A stretch of DNA of 64,000 nucleotides. It comes from Prostheceraeus crozeri (Eukaryota > Platyhelminthes > Polycladida > Euryleptidae). The notes under the pieces were generated by a model. That model was not told the origin of the DNA. It saw only the letters and a program-made list of their open reading frames with translations, and did not search any database. The position numbers and the translations under genes were made by a program. How positions within the stretch are numbered: the stretch's first letter is position 1; the number at the start of each line of letters is the position of its first letter. Shown in pieces: positions 23,750-35,514 of this stretch. Location: NCBI GenBank assembly GCA_907163375.1, contig CAJQUW010002095.1:62001-126000 (forward strand). The letters are read 5' to 3'.

Positions 23750-26700
23750 TATACAAGGTGTGTACGAAATCTATATTGCCAAAAAATTCTCCATTCCTGA
23801 TTTCAATGTTTTTCAGTAGCTGACAGCTTTGGATGTCAATCGAAATGGGGATCAAAATTTTTTACCGACGTCTTCAAAAATTAGAGGTAATTTTCAAAAT
23901 GGCCACCAAAATGACAAAAGTATCCCAATAAAATTACGTTTTTGACGTGTTGGTAAATTTTTGCTCTGATATTCGGTACAGAAAAGTGTTAAAAACTGAC
24001 GACTATACAAGCATTTCTTATTTCCACATGTTCATATATACATGCGAGTAGTATTAAACATGGTGAGGATCACAATAATAATTTACTAGTGACAAATAGT
24101 AAGTAGTATCGTACTTTTACTAATAACCGATGTGGAAATTTGACTGAATTTCTTGCTTTGACAACTCCTGTGGATTATAAAGCTTAACTGATTGAACTGG
24201 ATATACTGTGATAGAATATTAAGATATCTTAGTGATAAATTGAACTTTGTTAAATGCTCAGAAATCTTCGGACACTACTGAAAATTCTAAATAGTAAGAC
24301 CTATACCATTTTCACTATAAAATGAGAAAATGCCTAAATTCGAAAAGGCAAATTCAAAATTATAATGGAAAAAAGCTTACGTAATCAGAATTTCAAAAAT
24401 ATACGAGCATAACTATAATGAGAAGGAAGCCTAGATTTATTTTATCAGTTAGTTTGACTAAGCTTTATTACTGTATTTACAGTATGTCAGAGCTAATTTT
24501 TGACTAAAATTAACAAGAGATGTTTATCTTTGAACTTGCATTATGAGCCTTTCCAACTTCATTTTTCAAATATTCATATTACTTCGCGTAAATATGATGA
24601 AAATACATAACATAGTTCTCGATATCTATTCTATTTCTTTCAGCAATTCATGCAACTAAAATTCAAATATTCAAGAACCATGAATTTGCAATGAATCGTT
24701 GCCTGAGCTCTATCAATTTATTTATTTATTTATTAATATCACCGTTGATTTTAAAACTAAAACCTTGAAAAGTATAAGTTGATCAGTATTTTATCTTATG
24801 CTCTATTCTACTAATCTACGCGAAAACATGCCGAATCATCGTCGCGATCATTAGGAATGTAGAGCGGTGTTTTGTATTATTTGTAAGAAAAGAACAAAAG
24901 ATATGAGGAGTCTTACTGATTCGCACAACGATCTTGTAGAAAATTATTGTATTTCTGGATTTGATAGAGGTGACGAACGATAACCAACTTCCATCTGCGG
25001 TTCATGTCGACTGATAATTCAGGACTACAAAAATGGTAATTTCCAGAAGGAATTGATTGTATTCGATCATTCAAAAATAGCACTGTCGTGTAACGCTACA
25101 TGATCAAGATCCGATCAGATTTGTGAGTGTCTCCTGTGTAAGACTGCATGATATTGCCCCAACTTTGGTAAGAGAAAATCGAATGGAATCAAGAAGCCCG
25201 TCGGAAGACCAAGAAGTGATGATGGATATGACTACTGCCAATTTGGGAAGAAAGAGAATGTGAACTTATGATCTTACTGTTTAACTGCACTTCATCGTGG
25301 TAAGCCTCATTCGTGTAAGCGCCAAACCAGATTGGAACATTTCAATGAAGTGGCCACTTCGTCTAAGCATTCGGAGCTGTTTGCCACGAAAGTGATTTTT
25401 GATAAGTGTGATTCTTCAAACAATGAACATATTACATTGCGACAAGTGACATAAGGACTATTCAATTGGACTTGAATCTCAGCGATCAGAGAACAATAAA
25501 ATTGAATCAACATATCCGTGATGCTGCATCCTCCCGAAATGTGATTCAGAGTGGTATGAAGCAACAAATGTATAAAAACAATCATCGACTTGATTCATTC
25601 TTCGAAATCGCATTGATGGGATTTTGTGAAAATAGACACCGGTGTCGTTGTTGAAAAAGCTCCATGTCACGCAGTGTTATGGTCAGTGATGTCCAACAAG
25701 ATGAACTTCACGGCGGAGCATAAACGGGAAACTCTGCGCGTCATTACTTGACAAAGCTGATGTTTTGCGACGTCTCTGCCCATTGGAAATACTTAAGTAT
25801 ACAAATACTTTCCTGTCATTCTAAAGGGTAAGCTGAATAATGCTTTTCTATGAAACACAACATTCTATGACTTTAATAAAAATCCATCAAATTATTAACC
25901 ATTGTCTAAAACCCACTGGTACAGATAGAGGCCTACGCAATTGCGTTTCAGGTTAATTCTTCCTGTTATGGTGAAGACCAATCCAACAAATTCAAGGTTG
26001 CATTCATGGATCTCGGTATTACTCCCAAAATACACGCTATATTTTACCACGTCCCGGTGTTCTGTGGGTTGACCGGACGTGGTCTTGGACGATGGAGAAA
26101 ACAAGCCTCGGAAGCGGCTCACAATGACTTTTGACTACATGGAATCGATACAAAGTCAGATCTTTGGAGCATGATGATTACCAGAATCGCTTATTACGAG
26201 CTGTTTCTTCGTCCAATAGTTCTCATATACTTGAAACCATTGATTCTTTGCCAAGTGTCTTGGATATATTCTGAAATTCAAGTTTCATAAACACCAAATT
26301 TGGCGTTCTAATATTATATGTCAAAAAGCAAAATATGGCCTAGATTAAAGCAACTATTAATGAGCATATATACGTATAAACTTTGTTGAAATATGACGAC
26401 CGATGACTACACTGTCTTAAATTTATCATACATTATATTATATCACAGATAATAATATTATATGACAAAAAACTAATTCAATCTGCTAGGTTTTATAATC
26501 CACAGGAGTTGTAAAAGCAAGAAATTCAACCAAATTTCCACATCGGTTGTTAGTAAAAGTCAAAAAGTACAATATTAATTATTATTGTGATCGCAGCCAT
26601 GATTAATACCATGTATATATAATACCATGTAATATGCGGAAGCATGAAATGCTTGTACAGTCGTCCGTTTTCAACACTTCTGTACCAAATATCAGAGCAA

Positions 26701-26884
26701 TTTTATTGGGATACCCTTGTCATTTTAGCGGCCATTTTGAAAATTACCTCTAATTTTTGAAGACGTCGGTAAAAAACTTTGATTCTTGTTTTGATTGACA
26801 TCTAGAGCTGTCAGCTACTGAAAAATATTAAAATCAGGAATGTAGAATTTTTTGGCAATATAGATTTCGTACACACCTTGTATA
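23750..26884 (+). mobile_element. Chapaev/N-RAG-TP-like DNA transposon, internally deleted
   Basis: The 4-bp target duplication TATA (23750-23753, 26881-26884) flanks inverted ends of about 470 bp. The left end begins CAAGGTGTGTACGAAATC and the right end is its inverse. The ends also share GACGTCGGTAAAAAA, TTTTATTGGGATAC and AACCGATGTGGAAATTT. Inside lies a decayed transposase gene (24828-25790) of the same family as the one at 57258-59054. It keeps the N-terminal zinc region and a piece of the C-terminal part but has lost the catalytic centre, so the element could move only with outside help. It is inserted next to, and probably inside, the transposase relic at 22985-23740. Confidence 0.75.
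24828..25790 (+). pseudogene. Transposase remnant with RAG1-N-terminus-like zinc region
   Basis: Plus-strand pieces: a CRAVFCIICKKRTKDMRSL block, GFDRGDER, PTSICGSCRLIIQDYKNG, SDQICECLLCKTA, then KKPVGRPRSD (AT-hook-like), LHRGKPHSCKRQTRLEHFNE and LNLSDQRTIKLNQHIRD...NNHRLDSFFE. They align in order with the transposase at 57258-59054 (TCQCIVCDIAR, LHRGKQHVCSNRQRHDN, MNLSTNQCRTLGKHIRY, SHRIDHLF). Near 25690 a piece DELHGGA-TGNSARHYLTKL matches AMHGGSFTGNSCKRLLNSI there, with the two Asp-containing blocks missing between, so the catalytic core was deleted. Several in-frame stops (for example after GFDRGDER) and frameshifts are present. Confidence 0.65.
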
Positions 26885-28280
26885 CTTTTGTTTACGATGC
26901 CCACCAGTGGTGCCTTGTGACTTTTGGAAGCATTGCAAAACATTTTTTCACACTTTCACGTTATTCTGTACTCTGCTTTTTTGCATGATGTGATTGCATA
27001 CACCTCAACCTCGGTATTTTCTCATCCAAAGCGTCGTCAGATATTCGCTCTCAGGCTGACGTCCATCGACGAAGCTAATCAGCTCCGATGCTCAATGAAG
27101 AAATAAAAAAACGATTTGCAAACCTTGATATTATTTGACATTATTTCCGGTGCTGGTTGAAAGGAAGTAATCACGCAGAATTTCCTTTTCTTTATCGGTG
27201 CAATGAACAATTTCCTCTCTGCGTCGAATGGATTGCCAAACAGATGGAAGGCCTTTTACCGTGACCTTTTTTGGACTCCCAGGATTTTAGTCTCCAAAAC
27301 TGCTTGAATAACCTCTGCCGATCATTTCCAGTCACTAGGGCACATATATAACTTCTGCCATTTGTACTAATTGTCGTGGTATGCGTGCAACGCTCACAGT
27401 ATTTACAGACTCAAGTGCACAAATACCCATATGGAGATTGCGAGCTTCAGTATCCATCAAAGTATCACTGATTTGTCTTGAGGTTCAGCTTCCCATTCAT
27501 ATCCGGTGTTGGCTGACTTAAGGAACTTATTGACCGATGTAGCCATGATGTAAACTAATGCAGTCTATTCAATATCGACTCTGACAACACAAATCGAAGA
27601 ACATTACCATGGCACTACTCATCATGACGCAGTTTCACATTCGGAAAGCTGAAGTTTCCCAATATAGTAGCACTGTGACAGCAAAATGATAGATAGAGAA
27701 TAAAAAGAAAATGACGGTTTACGTCGTTTTTTGTTTTCTGAATGTCGACTGCAGTTCATAATTTGCATAGATTTCGTGTACTTGAAGGTAAAATTGCATC
27801 ATAATATTATTCGACAGAAATATGTCTGATATATTTACAGTTCAGTTTTCTTTCTTTCGACTTGCTTTATTCCATAGTTTTATTCAGCGACGCATGTGAG
27901 GTTTTGACATTAAATGGCACATGTTAGGTTTTGTTTTTTCCATGTCATATTTTTCAATTTCAAAAAAATGTACATGTACTTCCCAATAAGGTTCTGCAAA
28001 ATTATTTTGCATGACAATTACCTAATTTCTTATGATTTGATTTATCATTTTTGTCCAAATTGCGCATGTGAGGTTTTGACATGTGCACTTGAAGACACAT
28101 GTGCAGTTTTGCATCGACAACGACGTTGGAAGAAAAATTGGAGTAATTTTTTTAAACGTGACCATTTCAAAATAATCACATGTGGCAAAATTATTTTTTC
28201 TGTTTGTGTCGTCAACATACATAGAACGATCATTTAGTCAAGTCGGCATGATGTTGAAGAAGCGGAAAACTTGTCACCAA
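26885..28280. other. Possible continuation of the interrupted transposase relic; otherwise unassigned
   Basis: Minus-strand pieces between 26.9 and 27.3 kb (ESEYLTTLWMRKYR, VCNHIM, RVQNNVKV, CFQKSQGTTGGHRK) are weakly similar to the N-terminal half of the gene family remnant at 22985-23740, as expected if the 3.1-kb transposon split it. The match is too degraded to be sure. Nothing else recognised. Confidence 0.3.
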
Positions 28281-28285
28281 CCGTG

Positions 28286-28473
28286 ATGAGCTTATCTGTA
28301 TTCGATATCAAGTTAAAAGCAATAAATTGATTACAAAATGTGGAATTACCACATGCCACTTTGACACAAACAGTGAAGATATGACAAAAGCGATGAGCTT
28401 TGATCCTGACAATGACCCATGTGAGGTAGAAGTTGAATCTGACGATGAATTACTTAAACTTGTTTACAATGAT
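28286..28473 (+). pseudogene. Coding-like fragment with acidic C-terminus, unknown
   Basis: An open stretch of about 62 codons without its own start: RDELICIRYQVKSNK, KCGITTCHFDTNSED, then DPDNDPCEVEVESDDELLKL and a stop. Codon use and amino-acid balance look protein-like, and the cysteine pair and acidic tail are distinctive, but I do not recognise the family. It may be a terminal exon or a relic. Confidence 0.25.
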
Positions 28474-28479
28474 TAGAGA

Positions 28480-31215
28480 GAGAAGAAGATAATAGAAAAA
28501 ATTAATTCCGTGCCCCGTGTACTGTGTCAACCCATCAAAAAGGAACAACTTAGAGTGGACAGTGGAGAAAGAGAGGGGACGTAGATATTATACTGAATAT
28601 TCCTTTTACATATGTACAGTAAGTGATTAATGAATATGATGTACACATAAATGTAATATATAATAACTATGATATAAACATAAGAGTTATATATTAAGAA
28701 AGATAGATTTTTGTAATAGTCTACATATAAAAATTGCATTATATTCTTGTGATGAAATATGTAATTAATATATTAAATATGTAATATTAATATTGAATAT
28801 ATAATTAAATACATTACCTAATTATGTATACAAAAATGCTTGAGTTCAACATACTTGCAGAAACAATTTTGTTATGCAATCATTTGTCTGTTTATTTTAG
28901 ATATTTCAATCCTCACATTCTCTTGTGGCAATAATTTTATTATGGTCAGTTTTTGCCATCAATTTACCATCATTCTTCAGACAGTATCGACACTGAGCCG
29001 ATACGACGACATTGGTCCAATAAGTTGCCAACAATTTTCTATACAGGGACATATAGCGATACATGTACATATATGTCGCATAGGATGCATGTACGTTTGT
29101 ATGAATGACAAACCAACATGTGGTTCCATCGCCTTCATTTCAGGGCGGAGCACTCTCTTTTCTAAAATTGGACATCAACTCTCCTGTGTATAGACAATGG
29201 ATTTTGTAAACTTAGGAAAAAGCAATGCGTCGCTATGTTATACATTTACAATGTGCGTTGTCATTTTTTTACTTTTACCCCGGCAAAATTGATCACTACT
29301 TTAAGTTCTACTTTTGAGCATCGATGTAATTACATTTTCATCATATAAATTGTATAAGCTTTATGCGGTTTGTTCACTTTTCACTATATTTTCGTCGCAA
29401 TGGATCTGAAATTTCCTCTCCACGGCAACCCTGGACATTGTTCTGTAGCGTATCCTTCACTATTCTGCCAAATTCCAAGCGGATTAGTGAAGCATTAGAA
29501 ACATTTTTATACATGTGAGGATAGAGAAGTACAGTACACGTTTTCCTGCCAACGCTTTTCTCAAACCGCGACTTATCCATATTTTGTATATCAAGCGGGC
29601 ATCGTATCCTGTCATACTACTACACAAGAGTGACATTGACAATTCAAACATTTCCGCCATCACTTTTCATGTCCTTTACCATGATATGAAAACAAATCAG
29701 CGAAGACAAATGATTCAAAATTTATATTTCTGCATCGAGAGACTGCTGAAGTTGCATCAATAACGAAATATTCAACAACTTGTAATATGTGATGATTTCA
29801 ATCTATTACTGACTGTAAAATGTCTCAAATCTTGACTGAGAAACAAAGTCTTCGAATTCTAAAGTCATTACTTATGATTGAAAAATTGTTCCGACTGTTA
29901 TTCTTACCATTTTCCTTGTCCGCTTGTACTTCACACTAGCGTTTGTAATTCATAAGGCGATTGCCTCAGTTGTTTTAGGCAATAGGCCAATTTGAAAACC
30001 TGTGGGTTATAGTAAATATTACTTGACGCCTGGAACATGATAGAAGAAAATCAGTAGAAGCATTTACATATGTATAACTTATATGACGTGTTTTACACTT
30101 GGCTTTCCAGATTTCCAGATTTTTGTTTTTCTCATTGTCTAGGCAGGGCATCTATAGAAACCATCTACATGTATGTCAGCAACATCGATTGCTAGCAAGA
30201 TTGTATGTCAATGTAAGCATTTGTTTACTTGATTCAGTGCTACGTATTTCATCACACAAAAGTAAGTGTGTGATGGAAATCCTTAGGTGGGAAGAAAAAG
30301 TGGATGTAGCTCTGTGCAGCTAGGAGCAAGCTCTTACTTTAATTAAGCAAAACTATATGAGTTGTTAAAACAAGACTTGGATTTGTGCAGGAAAACTCCT
30401 AATTTTTAGACAAAAATGTCTTTTACATTGCTCGCAGCTATCATGAAGTGGATCATAGATGAAGCATCGTTTAAATTTATGAAATGTTGATGCAGAATTG
30501 ATGTTGCTACGAACATCGTCCGTTGAAGTGCATTTAGCCTTATAAAAAGAGTAAACAAACATTAAGGTGTATCCTTAGTTGAAAGATGGCAACAGTGTGT
30601 CCTTCAAAATCGACACAACTCCCATATTTGAATTGCAGCCATACCCGAAAATTTAAAGCATACATTTTGCATATTAAGTTTTAATTAACTTTTTAGCGAG
30701 TATTCCTTAAGTCTTATTAACTATAAGTTTATTAAAATTATGAAACATTTAGACGTCGTTATGGGAATGTCCAAGCTTCAATTAAATGCTACTTTATTCA
30801 CATGCCGCGTATCTCCAATTTACCGCGGGTCTGGCTGCATCTTTAAATAGGGAGTAGTGTCGAAGATGTGTGAACTAACTGATATTGGAAGGAATAACAG
30901 CTATTCAGGTGTGTTCCTATTTTCAATTGAGGATGCAACTCAGTATTCAATTATTTCATTTGCATTGTGTTTTCAAAAAACAGCATTCATTAATCAATCA
31001 GTAGCTTAGACTGCATGGCAATAGTGTGTTAAAAGTGGTGTTCAATGAATACACGACAAAAAAATTCACATTAATATGCTAATTTAATATCTCACTCAGC
31101 ATTAGTAAGGCGACTTCCAGCGTCGGTTTAAGGATTAAGTTGTTCTGTTATTAGGATTTTCTAATAATCAAACGAACGAAGGAGACTTGCACTGCCTTTG
31201 TTTTGTACATGTGCT
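28480..31215. other. No recognisable feature
   Basis: AT-rich intergenic DNA including a very AT-rich patch at 28610-28820 (TATA/ATTAAT runs). Short frames only. Confidence 0.5.
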
Positions 31216-31217
31216 TC

Positions 31218-31248
31218 CTCCATTGGGTCGGGATTCGAAACGTTCGAT
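31218..31248 (+). repeat. Penelope-tail relic
   Basis: CCATTGGGTCGGGATTCGAAACGTTCG is a diverged copy of the hairpin-GAAAC motif of the Penelope element at 1761-1786 (GGGTCGGGACCCGAAACGTC). No coding part is attached. Confidence 0.55.
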
Positions 31249-31261
31249 AATCTGTAATTTA

Positions 31262-31384
31262 ACAATTTATTGTCTCTGGCTTTCACGAGGTCGAGATGAT
31301 ACTCCTATGCGCCTTGCTCTTGGCCTGGAATTGAACCCAGTCTTCGAAGTGCTAACGCGACGTGAAGGTCACCAAGGCCAGTGA
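31262..31384 (-). repeat. tRNA-derived SINE head, minus strand
   Basis: Minus strand: TGGCCTTGGTGACC (A-box-like), GTTAGCACTTCGAAGAC, then TGGGTTCAATTCCAGG (B box). Box order and spacing match a Pol III tRNA-type promoter. It is closely related to the plus-strand unit starting at about 31440. Confidence 0.55.
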
Positions 31385-31439
31385 AGCACACCCTCCACGA
31401 TCCTTGTCAGGAGCAAGCAAAGCTTTCCGCGAGCATTAT

Positions 31440-31530
31440 GACGTTAGCCGCGTCACTTAGCCTCGTGACGCCGTGCCATGTTAGCAGTTCAGGGACTGGG
31501 TTCGATTCCCGGTCGGCAAGGCATTTTTCA
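31440..31530 (+). repeat. tRNA-derived SINE head, plus strand
   Basis: TAGCCTCGTGACGCC (A-box-like), GTTAGCAGTTCAGGGAC, CTGGGTTCGATTCCCGG (B box and a paired T arm), TCGGCAAGG. The two units share GTTAGCA-TTC and GACTGGGTTCRATTCC and face each other. Acceptor-arm pairing is poor, so this is a SINE and not a tRNA gene. Confidence 0.55.
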
Positions 31531-31539
31531 TGGTGGTGC

Positions 31540-33180
31540 CAGCAACAGGCCGCATAGAAATTGTCATTTCGACTTCGTGAAAATCAGAGGCATTCAATTG
31601 ATAAATCGATTCTCCGAGGTCGCCTGGAAGCAGCTGCTCCTGTTACTCGGTGATTGTCATTACCACTTTTGACGGGTTTTGCTTAACTACAGCGAGAGAG
31701 CTTAACTCGACGTGTCAATAGGAAACAGTTCTCACATGAAGCAATTAATCGGAGCACCTTGAGGTACTAAGTATGTAAGCGTTTATTCACAATTACTTGA
31801 AATCATTTCATCGTAAAAATCACATGCACCTCAATTAAGATGTACATGCACCTGTATACAGTATATGTAATGAAACGCACGTATGCACATATGTAATGAA
31901 CTTTTGAAACGCACGTATTTTGAAAGAAATTCTAAAACTCTGCTTTTGCGCAGATCACACAAACTTGAAAATTTAGAACAGCGACAGTGTTTACCACAAA
32001 TAATATGGTGACCACGCTTTTGGAAAGAAGGGGTGCTGCTGTTTGTCCTGATAAAATGGTTGTTTCGAATTGTCGAATTGTGTTACGAATATTACGCAGC
32101 CAGTAATGAAAAGTTTTCGTAAATGTCAAGACTATTTTGTTTTGAAGGATTGTTTTGACACATGTAGCAAGTGTTCGACCAGAAAATAACTTTGGAACTG
32201 CATGAAATACTTGAAACTGAGAAGGGTCAAAATTAACTTTCGAATCAAGCTCACTTTTAGCGAAGATTTCAAGTGAATGAAGCATGTCTTAATTCAGTTT
32301 TGATGGTTGCCTAAATTTAGCTCAAACTTCGTTGGATGATGAAGATTCTCCGAATGCGGTCTCTTGATCTCACGATTTAGGCAAGCAGTTGTCTGACTCT
32401 GTAGTGGTGCAGATCCTAATTGTCCCGTTCAATCAGAGAGACGTACGATTAGATGAAGACTTTTTGCATAGCAAGATCGCGATTAGAAACCGGGAATTGA
32501 AATAAAGTGACTGTCCCGATGAAGTGGAGTACATTGCATCTATAAGTAATAGATAGGTTATTAGAGTGAGAATCAAAATGATGAAAATCACACATTGATC
32601 AGATCTATGCATTGTAGAATTTCACAATATCACCTAACGCACGTAATTTGAGACATAGTGATGCCTGCACTTACGTCACTCACTATGATTGGGTAACTAT
32701 TTGGTCTAAAAACCAGAAGTCCTGCCGCAGTCCGGAGTCACAGCGCTACAGCAGTTTGGAGTGCTACAACACATGGCCTGCGTCATCCAAACCGACCGGT
32801 CGGATCTGGGACGTTGGCTAGCTGGCGTCACTTTATCTGTTGTTTAAGACTTTGATGTCATAGACATTATTTGGTCATCTTACACCGTTATCTTATACCA
32901 CATTATTCATTTTCCACACAGCATGAATAGTATGCCTAGCGGAGCTACGGATAAGCAACGGTTTGTGGAACAATATTATGCAATGCAATTATTCGTATTT
33001 TGACAACATGTCACATGTAATGACTTATTTACTAATCTAATGACTTACAGACCTATGTTATAATTTGTAATAATGGTAACTGTATTTTCAAAGTAAATCA
33101 TATGCAAGTAAATATAAAATAGGGAATCAAAATGATGACTCTAATCGGCATGGCAATAGTGATACAATAATGAGAACTAT
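31540..33180. other. Mostly unassigned; short GC-rich repeat-like patch at 32.7-32.8 kb
   Basis: No gene recognised. The patch CCTGCCGCAGTCCGGAGTCAC (32715-32740) resembles the minisatellite units at 34.37-34.56 kb. A 117-codon minus-strand frame (31932-32285) has no signature. Confidence 0.4.
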
Positions 33181-33186
33181 GATGTG

Positions 33187-34195
33187 TACAGTGCGCGACA
33201 AAATATTAGAATATTGTAGATTTTGAGTGAAAAAAATAACTTAAAATTATATTTTCAAAAATTATTGCAATTATTATCCCATGAGATCGAATTTATACAT
33301 CAAAACAACAACATATTTCCATGCAAACATGTATTGGCGTGCAAAACTTCAGTATTTGGTGTGATGACCTTTTGTGTCCAACAAAACAGTGACTACGGGG
33401 CACAAAAATACAAGTTTTTGACACATTTCCTGAACTTCTGTCACGATGCCAAATATCAATGAAAGATGATATGATTGCCTGTTTCGTGAAAGCATCTCTT
33501 GCGCGAATTTGCGCTTTGATGATGGCCCATAAATTCTCAATTGCGCTCATGTCTGGAGAAGCCGGGGGCCATGGAAGCACCCGAATTTCGGAATTTTCAA
33601 GGAAATCCATTATTCGCCTACTGACATGACAAGGTGCGTTATCTTGTTGGAAAATTGCTTCATTTGACGGATACCAGTCTTCGATTTTGTGGAATAACAA
33701 GTCTGCTTAATACTTCAGTTATATATTTCTCACTGCTGAACGTTTCTTCGATAACAAATGCTCGACCAGCCCCGTGAATTGAAAAGCAGGCCCGTATCAT
33801 GACAATTACTGGATGTTTGACAGTGTTCTCATAGTGCTGCTTTGTTAGTGGATGACCGTCCACTACTCGTACAAACTTTGGGCAATTGTCGCGTACTTCT
33901 ATTTTGTTTTCGTCGCCGGAAATGATTTTGGACCGTTCTTCCACAGTCCATTCACAGTGCTGTCTGGCCCAAGATAGCCTCTTTTTAACATGAACAGGGT
34001 CAGAATAGGGCGTTTGTGAGGCTTGATACAAGTAGCGCCTGCTCGATTCAGACCTCGTTGGACGGTCCGCAGAGACACAGTAGCTCCCATTTTTTTCTTT
34101 GATGGTATTAGCGGTAGCCCTTGGCTGTTTGACCACCAGTTGTTGCATATGTCGAAGATCTCGGTTGTCGAATGCTCCGGCCGGCAGTCATAGAT
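33187..34195 (-). mobile_element. Tc1-like transposon, one end missing
   Basis: The left end reads TA then CAGTGCGCGACAAAATATT, a Tc1-type terminus at a TA target. The minus strand carries most of a Tc1 transposase in two frames. I found no matching right end near 34.2 kb, so the element is truncated there. Confidence 0.8.
33293..34148 (-). pseudogene. Tc1-family transposase remnant (DD34E)
   Basis: Upstream piece (34148-33660): PRATANTIKEKNG, then DPVHVKKRLSWARQHCEWT, WTVEERSKIISGDENKIEV with the first Asp, and KHPVIVMIRACFSIHGAGRA. Downstream piece (33700-33293): AIFQQDNAPCHVSRRIMDFL with the second Asp and WPPASPDMSAIENLWAIIK with the Glu, 34 residues later, giving the DD34E spacing of Tc1 cut-and-paste transposases. 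A frameshift near 33.68 kb separates the two. The N-terminal helix-turn-helix part is only partly recognisable, and the frame after the Glu block is decayed. Confidence 0.8.
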
Positions 34196-34374
34196 ATGTT
34201 ACATTTACATGCTCTTAATGTTGTAATTGATTGACTAAAGATTTTATTCCATAATTAATATCGTTAACGGTCGACATGGACTAAATTGACTGTATTGAGT
34301 AGCCAACGGCCGACCTGTCTTTACTGCCGGGGCTGGGCCGGCGGTCGGTTCCAACCCTGCTACAGAAGCTCAGA

Positions 34375-34565
34375 GTCGGAATGCTGCCGAGAATCGGAGT
34401 CAGAGTGCCGTTGCAGCCTTGAGTCAGAGTGCCGTCGCAGCCTTAAGTCAGAGTCCTACCGCTGGCTGTAGACAGAGTCTTGTGCAGTTCGGAGTTAGAG
34501 TCCTACCGGAGGCCGTCGTCGAAATCCTGTGGAGCTCGGAGTCGGAGGCTGCGTCAAGTCAAAAT
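34375..34565. repeat. Degenerate GC-rich minisatellite, about 24-bp unit
   Basis: Units such as GAGTCAGAGTGCCGTTGCAG, GAGTCAGAGTGCCGTCGCAG, AAGTCAGAGTCCTACCGC and GAGTTAGAGTCCTACCGG occur one after another. It is distinctly GC-richer than its surroundings. Confidence 0.6.
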
Positions 34566-34569
34566 TAGG

Positions 34570-34980
34570 ACTCCGAAGCACTGACACAAATGCATGTCGT
34601 TAGTAGTCAAAACAATGCTGAATGTGTCTGGTAATATGGCACTCGTCGCTCTTATATGACAATCAAGCGGGCAGGATTCTGGTCCCTAAATGCCTTCTAA
34701 AGTTTTTCTTCACCTGAATAAACATAAAATAGCAGAATACTTTCAACTCCCTCATCACCTTTGACAAAGTAGACTAAAGAAAGCAAGGAAATTCATTGCC
34801 AGAAAGGAGTTTACGTCATGAATCATTCTATTCAATACATTCCGTGCCTTTTTAGCGGGCAACCTGCAGTTGAGCGGATTTTCAACTTTCAAAACTATGG
34901 ATTTCTAAATCAACGAAAAGTACGATCACAAGCGTAATTGATAACGATGATTTATGAATCAAAATTTATTTGATAAGAAT
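34570..34980. other. No recognisable feature
   Basis: AT-rich spacer between the minisatellite and the peptide-gene promoter. Confidence 0.5.
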
Positions 34981-34984
34981 ACTA

Positions 34985-35183
34985 TTGATCAGCGGATGGA
35001 TGGCATTTACTTGAAATAGGAAGATGACAGTGTTAGAGTTCAAATACGTCACTATTTGGAATCAATTTCCGCACGTTTGGATTCGCCTAGATCAACAGTT
35101 AGCTGATAATGGATACACGTAAACTTGATATATAAATAGAGCCTTCTACAACCACTGAACTTCATTCTGTAAAACAGTTCAAA
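34985..35183 (+). promoter_or_regulatory. Conserved promoter of the secreted-peptide family, copy 2
   Basis: A TATA box (TATAAATA, 35131-35138) lies 46 bases before the ATG. Upstream order CACTATTTGGAATCAATTTCCGCACGTTTG, AGCTGATAATGG and ACACGTAAACTTGATATATAAATA matches the promoter at 5.3-5.46 kb block by block. Conservation extends about 200 bases upstream. GATA-type sites (TGATAATGG) are shared, which suggests tissue-specific control, but that is inference. Confidence 0.65.
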
Positions 35184-35510
35184 ATGTGCATGCACACTTA
35201 TCTTATATTTCTTGCTGTTCTTATCATGTGCATATATTATGCACCGTTAGTATGCACCGTTATTAGGCAAGCCAATAATTTCGAAGATCCAAAGCAAGTA
35301 GCAAAAGTGGAGCACAACAAAGCCACACGACTTGGCAAAGTTCTAAGAATTGATCGCAGAAAACTAACACATGAGAAGAGGAAAGAATTAAGAAGACTCA
35401 TAGACATTCTCAGAGTGGTCAAGAATAATCCAGCAATTCGTCGGGAGCTAAAACCACATATAATAGGAATATTAAAATATGACATAAGAAAATTACTTGC
35501 ATCTCGGTGA
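35184..35510 (+). CDS. Small secreted cationic peptide, unknown family (108 aa)
   Basis: A single-exon frame of 108 codons starting MCMHTYLIFLAVLIMCIYYA, a clear signal peptide (cut probably after about residue 24-27). The mature part is strongly basic (RLGKVLRIDRRKLTHEKRKE, LRRLIDILRVVKNNPAIRRE, IIGILKYDIRKLLASR) with leucine/isoleucine spacing that predicts amphipathic helices. It has essentially no cysteines in the mature part. Dibasic sites could be processed by convertases. It is paralogous to 40425-40721 (GKVL, RRKLT, VKN, LK, LL in order) and to the broken copy at 5463-5669. The start is set by the TATA box 46 bases upstream. A secreted membrane-active or signalling peptide would fit, but no function is proven. 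Confidence 0.7.
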   Translation: MCMHTYLIFLAVLIMCIYYAPLVCTVIRQANNFEDPKQVAKVEHNKATRLGKVLRIDRRKLTHEKRKELRRLIDILRVVKNNPAIRRELKPHIIGILKYDIRKLLASR

Positions 35511-35514
35511 ATAC

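Noticed and set aside
27914-28237. 107-codon plus-strand frame with hydrophobic start
   Set aside because: Three overlapping frames on both strands, phenylalanine-rich from T-runs; no promoter like that of the peptide family.
31467-31530. Possible tRNA gene
   Set aside because: Good B box and T arm but no pairing acceptor stem or anticodon arm; fits a SINE head.
31932-32285. 117-codon minus-strand frame
   Set aside because: No signature, no supporting context.
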